Assembly: GCF_904848665.1 (NCBI RefSeq)
Contig: NZ_CAJHCQ010000010.1
Location: 124,001 to 188,000 of the forward strand
Reading direction: 5' to 3'
Length of the DNA stretch: 64,000 nt
Origin: Paraburkholderia hiiakae
GTDB taxonomy: Bacteria; Pseudomonadota; Gammaproteobacteria; Burkholderiales; Burkholderiaceae
The position numbers and the translations under genes are program-made. The notes under the pieces are model-generated. The model made no database searches. It was not told where the DNA came from and saw only the letters and a list, made by a program, of their open reading frames with translations. Below are positions 33,382 to 41,269 of the stretch, piece after piece. Every line of letters starts with the position of its first letter. Position 1 is the first letter of the stretch.

Positions 33382-35058
33382 TCAATAAATTGCAAGGCTG
33401 TGGGTCACCACGACCACGGCAACGCCGGCTGCGATCGTCAAATAAGGCAGTATCCCGGCGCGCTTCACAACCTTTCCATCCCCCACTAGTTCCATGTCTT
33501 CCTTCATCGTGTCGGGGAAATGTCCCTTGTCGGTGATGTAGTGGCGAAACAGGAAGACGGGCAGGATCAGGGCGGCGAAGCACAGCCCCGAGACCAGCGT
33601 CCCCTGGCCCCATGTGTCCGCGCCCATGCCCATGAGCGCGAGATTGACGAAGGAGAACAGCGTGCCGAGCACGATCAGCCAGTTGGGCGCACGGAAGGGG
33701 CGGTGCCAGTTGCCGCGGTCGAGGCGGTGAATCCACGCGGAATTCAGGTTCAGGAAGTTGAAGATGATGTAGCCGACGTTGGACATCGCGAGCACGAACA
33801 CATAGTCCGACATCATCAGCAGGATCAGGTTGAAGCACAGGTCGGTCCACATCGCGCGAGTGGGCGCGCCGTGCTCGTTGACGTGCGAGAGATACTTCGG
33901 CAGCCACCCGTCCGCCGAGGCCTGATACAGCGTGCGAGACGAACCCGCCATCGAGGTCATGATCGCGAGCACCAGCGCGAGCACCAGCATCACGACGAGC
34001 ACGCGCTCGACCAGCAGACCGCCGCCGATCATCGGCGCCATCGCCTTGGCCACGCCCATGCCGCTGTAGATGTCCGGCGAGAGCATGCCGCTATAGAGCG
34101 CGGGCGTCACCACGTTGCCGGCGGCGTCCTTCACCTCGGGCGTAACGAGGTGGCCGAGGCCGAGCACGCCCTGGAACGAGAGCGGCACCACCGTGAAAAC
34201 GAAGATGCAGAGGAGGCCTGAGTACAGGATCGCCTTGAACGTGTCGGCCTTCGGGTCGCGAAACTCACGCGTGTAGCATACGGCAGTCTCGAAGCCGTAG
34301 GTGGACCAGGCGGCAACGAACAAGCCGCCCGCCATCAGCGTGATGCCTGCACGCCCCCAGGTGCCGTCGATGATCTGCCCTGCACTGTCCTTCGCGAATG
34401 GCACGAGCGGAAACAGGTTGTGCAGGGGCACATCGCCCGTGAAGAGCGGCACCGTGCCGACGAGAATCAGCGGAATCAGCGCGGCCACGCCGAGGATAGT
34501 CTGGATGCGCGCCGCGTTCATGATGCCGCGGTGCTGGATCGCGAACGTGATCAGCAGTATCGCCGCGCCCAGTATGAATGTCGCGTTGATCCGCAGGCTC
34601 AGGCCGCTGCGCAGCCAGTCGAGGCTCACGAGCGTGATCTGCCAGGTATTGATGGCGGAGTCGGCGGGAAAGAGAATCGAGAGCACATATCCCGCCGCGA
34701 GCCCGGAGCCGATCGCGAGCACGGGTGACCACGCGAACCAGTTGCACCACACGGACAGCGGCGCGAACAGCTTCGAGTAGCGCACCCAGGCGATTGCGCC
34801 GTACACCGACGCGCCGCCTGACTTGTGCGGGAAGAGCCCGGCGATCTCCGCGTACGAGAACGACTGGACGAAGCCGAGGCCGATCGAGATGATCCACACG
34901 GCCCACGACAGTTTGCCCACGGTCGCGGCAATCGAGCCGATCGAGAACAGCACGAGCGCCGGCACGCCGCTTGCCACCCAGAACGCGCCTGTCCAGCTGA
35001 TCTTGCGCTGTAAGGACCCTTCCACTTCAACGACAAGGTCTTCGCGAATCGCATTCAT
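33382..35058 (-). CDS. APC-superfamily permease, probable methylated-amine or amino-acid importer
   Basis: The 558-residue product has about 12-14 membrane segments and APC-type features: an unwound first helix region (GVPALVLFSIGSIAAT), FSYAEIAGLFPHKSGGASVY and the later TSMAGSSRTLYQASADGWLP. The family imports amino acids and amines. It is encoded between the heme subunit of the demethylase (117 bases downstream of it) and dmmA (27 bases before it), so uptake of di- or trimethylamine or a related amine is the likely role. The substrate is inferred from the operon only. Confidence 0.82.
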   Translation of the reverse strand: MNAIREDLVVEVEGSLQRKISWTGAFWVASGVPALVLFSIGSIAATVGKLSWAVWIISIGLGFVQSFSYAEIAGLFPHKSGGASVYGAIAWVRYSKLFAPLSVWCNWFAWSPVLAIGSGLAAGYVLSILFPADSAINTWQITLVSLDWLRSGLSLRINATFILGAAILLITFAIQHRGIMNAARIQTILGVAALIPLILVGTVPLFTGDVPLHNLFPLVPFAKDSAGQIIDGTWGRAGITLMAGGLFVAAWSTYGFETAVCYTREFRDPKADTFKAILYSGLLCIFVFTVVPLSFQGVLGLGHLVTPEVKDAAGNVVTPALYSGMLSPDIYSGMGVAKAMAPMIGGGLLVERVLVVMLVLALVLAIMTSMAGSSRTLYQASADGWLPKYLSHVNEHGAPTRAMWTDLCFNLILLMMSDYVFVLAMSNVGYIIFNFLNLNSAWIHRLDRGNWHRPFRAPNWLIVLGTLFSFVNLALMGMGADTWGQGTLVSGLCFAALILPVFLFRHYITDKGHFPDTMKEDMELVGDGKVVKRAGILPYLTIAAGVAVVVVTHSLAIY

Positions 35059-35175
35059 ATCGGTTTTCCTTACTCTGGTGAGGGACCGCTGTGGGTGGCG
35101 GCCTGGATACGGAATGTGGGGTGCGTCCGCAACTGTACGTCGCGCTCAGCGCGCGGCGCGGTTACGGGATAGGGC

Positions 35176-36309
35176 TCAAGTGCTGGCAAAACTCGGTTTC
35201 GGGTGAACATGGCTGGCTGGTGCGTCTGCGCCCCGCGCCTCGCCGCGCTGCGGGGTCAAGCGTTCGACTTCCGGCTGCGTGCCGATGGTGGTCGGCGCCC
35301 CGTCGTCGAATTGCGAAAGCCATTGCGTAGCCATCTCGCGATAACGGACGAGCCCCTTGTACTCGGCAAGCTCGGGCGGCAGCGTGCCCAACACGCGGTG
35401 CAGCCGCTTGCCCCATTTCGGCACGCGGGCCAGCTCGCCAAGGCCAATCAGGTAGCAGCGCACGCAGAACAGGATGGCGTTGCTGCGCGGCAGCCTGAAA
35501 AGCGTCTGTAACTCCACGCGCAGATGCAACTTGCCGGCAACGTTCTCCGGCGTGATGCTCGCGCGGTCGGGACCCCACTCGGGATATTGCTCGGGAGAGG
35601 TGTCGAGACGCGGATTGACCGTCATCGTCCAATTCAGGCGCCGTACCGGCGAACCTGATTGGAGGCGCAACAAGAATTTCAGCGCACGCTCGAATATGCC
35701 GGCCTGATGAGCGAGCGGCACCGGACCGTGCCATTCCATAAAGCTCATGCCGAGGTCGAAGTCGAGCGACCAGTCGGCCTGAGTCGTCACGGTGCCCCCG
35801 TCCATGAACAGATTGTCCTCGCGATGATCGAGCAGGCAGAAGTCGCCCTGCGCCTGGCGCGTGATGTACTCGAACGGCGGGCACGGCAACGTGGCCGCAT
35901 CGCCGAACACGAAGTTCTGCGTGAGCCCGAGCGGGCGGTTCGTCCACGTCCAGCGCGTACCGTCGCGCTCGAGCTGGAAATGCTCCGGGTAGTCGCGCGC
36001 AAGGCTCTCCATGATCAGTTCCAGCGTGTCCCACTGGGCCGCGTCCATGTGCTCGAGCACCTGGCAGCGCAGCGGATCGCGCTCGAGCGTAAGCGCGCGG
36101 TCGCGGCACTCGGCAACGTAATGCTCGTCCACGTCGAATGCCGCCCGGTAGACCGTTCCGGCATCACCGGGCACATGCGGCTCGATGTTCACCGAATACA
36201 TGTAGCGGTCTTCCGGAAACGGAAACGGATAACGCAGAATCGCTTCGTCGCTGTTGCGAAACGTGTAGGCGTCGCGAAACGACTCGTCGGGCTTGAAGGC
36301 TATGGACAT
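35176..36309 (-). CDS. Heme-dependent oxidative N-demethylase alpha subunit (DUF3445)
   Basis: The 377-residue product matches the DUF3445 family, now known as the heme-binding, PAS-like catalytic subunit of the dimethylamine demethylase HODM. Recognisable parts are IEPHVPGDAGTVYRAAFDVD, ECRDRALTLERDP, RPLGLTQNFVFGDA, a conserved FDLGMSFMEWHGPVPLAHQ and LRVELQTLFRLPRSNAILFC. The reaction is dimethylamine + O2 + NADPH to methylamine + formaldehyde. GAGGA precedes the ATG. It lies 23 bases after the reductase gene and before the permease. Heme ligands were not assigned from sequence alone. Confidence 0.87.
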   Translation of the reverse strand: MSIAFKPDESFRDAYTFRNSDEAILRYPFPFPEDRYMYSVNIEPHVPGDAGTVYRAAFDVDEHYVAECRDRALTLERDPLRCQVLEHMDAAQWDTLELIMESLARDYPEHFQLERDGTRWTWTNRPLGLTQNFVFGDAATLPCPPFEYITRQAQGDFCLLDHREDNLFMDGGTVTTQADWSLDFDLGMSFMEWHGPVPLAHQAGIFERALKFLLRLQSGSPVRRLNWTMTVNPRLDTSPEQYPEWGPDRASITPENVAGKLHLRVELQTLFRLPRSNAILFCVRCYLIGLGELARVPKWGKRLHRVLGTLPPELAEYKGLVRYREMATQWLSQFDDGAPTTIGTQPEVERLTPQRGEARGADAPASHVHPKPSFAST

Positions 36310-36332
36310 GGCGTTGGGCTTCCTCGTATTCG

Positions 36333-37295
36333 TCAGATGTTCAGCACGAGACGCTCGCTGCGTGCGCGGGACACGCAAGGCAGCACGCTGCAATTCGTCG
36401 CCCGCTCGGCGGCGCTCTGGAAAAAGTCGCGATGTTCGGGCTCGCCTTCCAGCACCTCCAGCGCACAGGTCCCGCACGCACCGCCGCGGCACATGTAGGG
36501 CGCGTCGATGCCGGCCGCTTCGAGCGCTTCGAGCAGGCTCTGGTCGCCGCCCACCGCCACCTCGCAGCCGCTCTTCGCGAGCACCGCCACGAACGGTTCG
36601 CCGTGCGAGGCCCCGCCGAAGCTCTCCTGATGAAAATGACTGTCGGGCCAGCCCAGCGAGCGTGCGAGTTGTGCGAGGCCATCCATCAAACCGGCGGGGC
36701 CGCAGGTGTAGAGATGCGTGCCGGGGGGCTGCGCGGAGAGCAGCGCACCAAAACGCGTTTCGGAGTCCTGCACGTCGGTGTAGATGGCAACACCGCCAAC
36801 GATGCGATCGGAGATCAACGCGCCGAGCGCCTCGGCATCCTCGGGGCGGCAGCACAGATGCACTTCCACGTGGGCGCCGCTCGCCGCAAGCTCGGGCAAC
36901 ATCGATAGAAACGGCGTGATGCCGATCCCGCCCGCGACGATCACATGCTTGCCCGCGCGCCGTGCGAGCGGAAAGAAGTTCGACGGCATCGAGATTTCGA
37001 GCCGGCTGCCCTCTTGCACCTGCGTGTGCATGAAGGCCGAACCGCCGCGCGAGGCAGGCACGCGGCGCACCATGATCTGATACGCGTCGCGTACGCCCGC
37101 CGGCTTCGTCAACGAGTAAGCGTTGCGCCAGGTGCGCGCGTCGCCGCGCATGGTCACCACGACATGACTGCCGGCGGAATACGCCGGCAGTTGCCCGCCC
37201 TCTGCCGGCACAAGCGTAAAGCGCCGGATATCGGCCGTGATGTCCTCCACCCGCTCGACACGTACTGGAATCGCCTTCGGTCCTTTCATGGCCAT
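36333..37295 (-). CDS. PDR/VanB-type FMN/2Fe-2S reductase, beta subunit of the amine demethylase
   Basis: The 320-residue product has the phthalate-dioxygenase-reductase layout: a flavin-binding barrel (NAYSLTKPAG), an NAD(P) domain (VIVAGGIGITPFLSMLPEL and LYTCGPAGLMDGL) and a C-terminal plant-type 2Fe-2S ferredoxin (about residues 235-320, Cys motif CRGGACGTC plus a distal cysteine in SVLPCVSRA). It takes electrons from NAD(P)H to the heme subunit, whose gene follows after 23 bases. First gene of the minus-strand operon; its upstream region is shared with the GcvT-like gene and holds a NarL-like site. Confidence 0.88.
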   Translation of the reverse strand: MAMKGPKAIPVRVERVEDITADIRRFTLVPAEGGQLPAYSAGSHVVVTMRGDARTWRNAYSLTKPAGVRDAYQIMVRRVPASRGGSAFMHTQVQEGSRLEISMPSNFFPLARRAGKHVIVAGGIGITPFLSMLPELAASGAHVEVHLCCRPEDAEALGALISDRIVGGVAIYTDVQDSETRFGALLSAQPPGTHLYTCGPAGLMDGLAQLARSLGWPDSHFHQESFGGASHGEPFVAVLAKSGCEVAVGGDQSLLEALEAAGIDAPYMCRGGACGTCALEVLEGEPEHRDFFQSAAERATNCSVLPCVSRARSERLVLNI

Positions 37296-37763
37296 TGATC
37301 CTCAAGTCAGATGAACGCGCGCCCAGTCGATGCTCAGGGAAGACCCTGAACCGGACACACGCATGCATGGCAGCGAATCTGTACGAGAAGAATCGGCGAG
37401 CAAAAAAGGGAGATCAATGATTCATAGGGGGTAGCCCCTGCGCTACGCCCGCGAGGGTGCATTCAGACTCCATTCACGACGTCGAATGACCGCCGGATGG
37501 CCGTACAACAGGCGTGCGGCACATGTCTGCGCGGATACACCGCCACGCGATGCAACGTTTTGTGAGGCATTCGAAAGACTCCCGCGACGGCACGAAGTAG
37601 TGTGCCTACCCACTCGGAGGTAGCGCCTCCGGGCGATTGTGACGCCGATTTTAACGACCGAGACTGATTGCCATCCAGCGGCCCTCGTTCCGGCCAATCG
37701 GCTCAGATGCGTCGGCCTTTATTCATGTAAGTCACGCAAGGCTCTCAACCTCGGGAAAACGCT
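37296..37763. promoter_or_regulatory. Divergent promoter region of the two methylamine operons
   Basis: This 468-base stretch separates the reductase gene from the GcvT-like gene and has no ORF that looks real. It holds the NarL-like inverted heptamer site at 37607-37622 and a single half-site GGGGGTAGC at 37427-37435. I found no convincing sigma-54 -24/-12 pair, although a sigma-54 activator is encoded at 47.9 kb. Confidence 0.55.
37607..37622. promoter_or_regulatory. NarL-like 7-2-7 site in the divergent amine promoter
   Basis: TACCCAC-TC-GGAGGTA is an inverted pair of heptamers of the TACYYMT type separated by two bases, the arrangement bound by NarL-family dimers. It continues into GCGCCTCCGGGCGA, much as the site at 47710 continues into GCACTTCGAGGCGA. 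It lies 142 bases before the GcvT-like gene. The regulator is presumably the NarL-type protein at 47020-47667. Confidence 0.55.
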
Positions 37764-38876
37764 ATGACCAGGCAATCAATTTTGAATATCCGCCATCGCG
37801 AGCTGGGCTCGAAGCTGGACGGCGATATGTGGAACGACATGCCGCTGCCCTGGTACTACAACAGCGACCCGAACGACGAGGTGGTCGCCGTGCGCTCGAC
37901 GGCGGGCCTTTACGATATCAGCGCGCTGAACATCCTTCGCGTGAGCGGCCCGGACGCCTGCGCCGTGATCGACAGCATCTGCGCAATCGACGTCACGAAG
38001 ATGAAGCCCGGCACGGCGCGCCTTGCCGCCGAAGTCGACGAACGCGCCGTGATCTGCGACGACCTGATGGTGATCTACGACGCGCCGAATCAATACCGCA
38101 TCTCGCACGGCGGCGGCTCGACACAGTCTCATCTGCGCCGCGCGGCGGAGGGCCGCGATGTCGAATGGCACCAGGACTTCGACGTACACATGCTGTCGCT
38201 GCAAGGTCCACGCGCCGCGGCCATCCTGCAGCCGCACATCGGCATCGATCTCGCGAAGCTGCCGTATTTCGCACACGTCGAGACCCAGCTGTTCGACCGC
38301 AAGATCATCATCTCGCGCGGCGGCTATTCCGGCGAGCAGGGCTTCGAAGTCTCGTGCAGCGCCAGCGACGCCATCGCGCTGTGGGACGCCATTCTCGAAG
38401 CGGGCAAGCCGCTCGGCATCGTGCCGGCTTCGTGGACCTCGCTCGAGCTTGCGCGCATCGAAGCCGCGCTGCTCTTCTATCCGTTCGACATGCCCGAACG
38501 CGACGTCACGCCGTGGGAAGTGAACCTCGACTGGATGATCGACGTCGACAAACCCGGTGACTACATCGGCAAGGCGGCCCTTCTCAACGCACGCGGCAAG
38601 GAGCGCTTCAAGCAGGCGGGCGTGCTCGTGAAGCACGACGGCGCGGTCGCGGCGGGCTCGAAGATCTTTATCGGAAAGGAGCAGGTGGGTGTCGTTACGA
38701 GCGCGACGTTTAGCCGATATCTGATGCAGTCGCTCGCGATGGTCCATCTAAAGCCTACGCATACGGCGCTCGGCACCAAGGTAGAGATTCACGACGCCTC
38801 GGGCACCTTTAGCGGCACCGTCACTCGCACGCCATTCTATGACCCGCAACGCGTGCGCACGCGTGTCGCGGCCTGA
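37764..38876 (+). CDS. GcvT-like aminomethyltransferase, probable THF-binding (delta) subunit of the amine demethylase
   Basis: The 370-residue product is a T-protein-like folate enzyme: DMPLPWYYNSDPNDEVVAVR, RSTAGLYDISALNILRVSGPD, GGYSGEQGFEVSC, LELARIEAALLFYPFD, and a C-terminal barrel with IGKEQVGVVTSATFS. In HODM a GcvT-like subunit binds tetrahydrofolate and captures the formaldehyde released by N-demethylation. It is the first gene of the plus-strand operon, divergent from the other three subunits, and is followed after 66 bases by trimethylamine dehydrogenase. Alternative: a stand-alone methyl- or hydroxymethyl-transferase for methylated glycine compounds. Confidence 0.82.
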   Translation: MTRQSILNIRHRELGSKLDGDMWNDMPLPWYYNSDPNDEVVAVRSTAGLYDISALNILRVSGPDACAVIDSICAIDVTKMKPGTARLAAEVDERAVICDDLMVIYDAPNQYRISHGGGSTQSHLRRAAEGRDVEWHQDFDVHMLSLQGPRAAAILQPHIGIDLAKLPYFAHVETQLFDRKIIISRGGYSGEQGFEVSCSASDAIALWDAILEAGKPLGIVPASWTSLELARIEAALLFYPFDMPERDVTPWEVNLDWMIDVDKPGDYIGKAALLNARGKERFKQAGVLVKHDGAVAAGSKIFIGKEQVGVVTSATFSRYLMQSLAMVHLKPTHTALGTKVEIHDASGTFSGTVTRTPFYDPQRVRTRVAA

Positions 38877-38942
38877 GTATCGACCACGTAGCCACGAACT
38901 AAGCATCACGTAGCCAGAATACACAACAGGAGATATGTCCCC

Positions 38943-41135
38943 ATGTCCCGCGATCCCCGCTATGACGTGTTGTTCGAGCCCATCCAGATCGGTCCGAAAA
39001 CGTTGCGCAACCGCTTCTATCAAGTCCCGCACTGCATCGGCGCGGGCAGCAACCTGCCCGGCTTCCAGGCCGCGCACCGCTCGATGAAGGCCGAAGGCGG
39101 CTGGGCGGCGATGAACACCGAGTACTGCTCGATCCACCCGGAGTCGGACGACACGCACCGCCTCTCCGCCCGCATCTGGGACGAGGGCGACGTGCGCAAT
39201 CTGCGGGCGATGACCGAGGAAGTGCACAAGTACGGCGCGCTCGCCGGCATCGAAATGTGGTACGGCGGCTCGCACGCGCCCTGCATGGAAAGCCGCGCCA
39301 CGCCGCGCGGTCCCAGCCAGTTTGCTTCGGAGTTCGAAACGCTTACGTACTGCAAGGAAATGGACCTCGACGATATTCGCGACGTCCAGCAGTACTACGT
39401 CGAAGCGGCCCTGCGCGCACGCGACGCCGGTTTCGATATCGTCTACGTGTACGGCGCACACTCGTATCTGCCGCTGCAGTTCCTTTCGCCCTACTACAAC
39501 AAGCGCACGGACGGCTACGGCGGCTCGCTCGAAAACCGCGCACGCTTCTGGCTTGAAACACTCGAGAAAGTCCGCAATGCAGTGGGCAAGGACTGCGCCA
39601 TCGCCACGCGCTTCGCCGTGGACACGCTCTACGGCAGCGGCGGCGTCGAAGTCGAGAACGACGGCATGAAGTTCGTCGAAATGGCTGATCCGCTCGTCGA
39701 CCTGTGGGACGTGGACGTGGGCGACATCGCCGAGTGGGGCGAGGACGCGGGCCCCTCGCGCTTCTATCTGCAGGGCCACCAGGTGCCCTGGACGAAGTTC
39801 ATCAAGCAGGTCTCGAAGAAGCCGGTGCTGGGCGTGGGCCGCTTTACCGACCCGGAGAAGATGACCGAGATCGTCACGAAGGGCTATGCCGATATCATCG
39901 GCGCCGCCCGCCCCTCGATCGCCGATCCGTTCCTGCCGAAAAAGGTCGAGGAAGGCCGCATCGACGACATTCGCGTCTGTATCGGCTGCAACGTCTGTAT
40001 TTCGCGCTGGGAAATCGGTGGGCCGCCGATGATCTGCACGCAGAACGCCACGGCCGGTGAAGAGTACCGCCGCGGCTGGCACCCGGAGAAGTTCGAAGAA
40101 TGCAAGTCGGGCGACTCGGTGCTCGTGGTCGGCGCGGGCCCGTCGGGCTCGGAATGCGCACGCGTGCTGATGCAGCGCGGCTACACCGTCCACCTCGTCG
40201 ATTCGGCGGAGAAGATCGGCGGCCATCTGAATAGCGTCGTCACGCTGCCGGGACTCGGCGAATGGGGCTATCACCGCGACTACCGCGAAACGCAGATCGC
40301 CAAGCTGCTCAAAAAGAACAAGCAGAGCCAACTGGCACTCGGCGTGAAGCCGCTAACCGCCGCCGACGTGCTCGACTACGGCGCTGAAAAAGTTGTGATC
40401 GCAACCGGTTCGCATTGGGTGGGCGACGGCACCAACTGCCTTACGCACGATCCGATCCCCGGTGCCGATGCCTCGCAACCTGACCAGTTGACGCCGGAGC
40501 AGGTGCTTGCGGGCAAGAAGCCGATCGGCAAGCGCGTCGTGATCCTCAATGCGGACACCTACTTCATGGCGCCAAGCCTCGCGGAGAAGCTCGCGGCGGC
40601 CGGCCACGAAGTGACGATCGTAAGCGGCGTGCATCTGGCGAACTACATGCACTTCACGCTCGAGTATCCGAACATGATGCGCCGCCTGCACGAGTTGCAC
40701 GTGACGGAGATGGGCGATCACTTCGCGAGCCGCATCGAGAAGGGCCGCATCGAGATCTACAACATCTGGGGCGACGGTTCGCGCCGGACCTACAAGGGCC
40801 CGGGCCAGTTGCCGCGCGACGCGAACAAGACACACCGCTGGCTCGAGTTCGACTCGCTCGTGCTCGTGACCGGCCGCCGCTCGAATGACACGCTCTACCG
40901 CGAAGTGAAGGCAAAGCAGGATCAATGGGAAAGCAAGGGTATCAAGGCGGTGTATCTGATCGGCGACGCCGAAGCACCGCGTCTGATCGCCGACGCGACC
41001 TTCACGGGCCACCGTCTCGCGCGCGAGATCGAGGAGGCCAACGCGCAGTTCCCGTTGCCGTACAAGCGGGAAGTGGCCGTATGGGGCACGCCGCACCTGC
41101 CCGAAGGCACCTACCAGATCCACTACAAGAAGTAG
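38943..41135 (+). CDS. tmd: Trimethylamine dehydrogenase
   Basis: The 730-residue product has the length and sequence of trimethylamine dehydrogenase from Methylophilus: an old-yellow-enzyme barrel with the cysteine that carries 6-S-cysteinyl FMN (FYQVPHCIGAG, Cys31 counting Met), a 4Fe-4S site CIGCNVC with a fourth Cys in MICTQN, and a C-terminal ADP/FAD-like domain (VLVVGAGPSGSECARVL). The three aromatic residues forming the trimethylammonium bowl, Tyr60, Trp264 and Trp355 in mature Methylophilus numbering, are all present (NTEYCSI, IAEWGED, ISRWEIGG). Dimethylamine dehydrogenase differs at the Tyr. It oxidises trimethylamine to dimethylamine and formaldehyde and reduces ETF, which is encoded in the same operon. 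Two stem-loops follow the gene. Confidence 0.93.
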   Translation: MSRDPRYDVLFEPIQIGPKTLRNRFYQVPHCIGAGSNLPGFQAAHRSMKAEGGWAAMNTEYCSIHPESDDTHRLSARIWDEGDVRNLRAMTEEVHKYGALAGIEMWYGGSHAPCMESRATPRGPSQFASEFETLTYCKEMDLDDIRDVQQYYVEAALRARDAGFDIVYVYGAHSYLPLQFLSPYYNKRTDGYGGSLENRARFWLETLEKVRNAVGKDCAIATRFAVDTLYGSGGVEVENDGMKFVEMADPLVDLWDVDVGDIAEWGEDAGPSRFYLQGHQVPWTKFIKQVSKKPVLGVGRFTDPEKMTEIVTKGYADIIGAARPSIADPFLPKKVEEGRIDDIRVCIGCNVCISRWEIGGPPMICTQNATAGEEYRRGWHPEKFEECKSGDSVLVVGAGPSGSECARVLMQRGYTVHLVDSAEKIGGHLNSVVTLPGLGEWGYHRDYRETQIAKLLKKNKQSQLALGVKPLTAADVLDYGAEKVVIATGSHWVGDGTNCLTHDPIPGADASQPDQLTPEQVLAGKKPIGKRVVILNADTYFMAPSLAEKLAAAGHEVTIVSGVHLANYMHFTLEYPNMMRRLHELHVTEMGDHFASRIEKGRIEIYNIWGDGSRRTYKGPGQLPRDANKTHRWLEFDSLVLVTGRRSNDTLYREVKAKQDQWESKGIKAVYLIGDAEAPRLIADATFTGHRLAREIEEANAQFPLPYKREVAVWGTPHLPEGTYQIHYKK

Positions 41136-41157
41136 AAGAGCACGGAGTCCGGCTCCG

Positions 41158-41241
41158 GCACCGTGGCAACACGGTGCGCGGTTTCGTCAGGCGCGCTCGA
41201 CCGCCTGGCACGGGCGCGCTTTGCCTGTACAAAGCGCGCCC
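41158..41241 (+). other. Tandem stem-loops between tmd and the membrane Fe-S gene
   Basis: GCACCGT, 6-base loop, ACGGTGC (41158-41177) is followed by GGGCGCGCTTTG, 6-base loop, CAAAGCGCGCCC (41212-41241), a perfect 12-pair stem 28 bases before the next ATG. There is no T run, so it looks like an mRNA-processing or stability element that would allow more tmd than downstream product, rather than a full terminator. Confidence 0.6.
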
Positions 41242-41269
41242 TCCCCTCCATCCATAAAACGGACGAGCC

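Noticed and set aside
37530..37550. Possible sigma-54 promoter on the minus strand (TGGCGG...CCGC with GG-N10-GC spacing)
   Set aside because: The -12 box lacks TTGC and the -24 box is only TGGC; in GC-rich DNA such spacing occurs by chance.
38748..40331. 527-codon minus-strand ORF opposite tmd and the GcvT-like gene
   Set aside because: It overlaps two well-identified genes on the other strand and shows no family motif.
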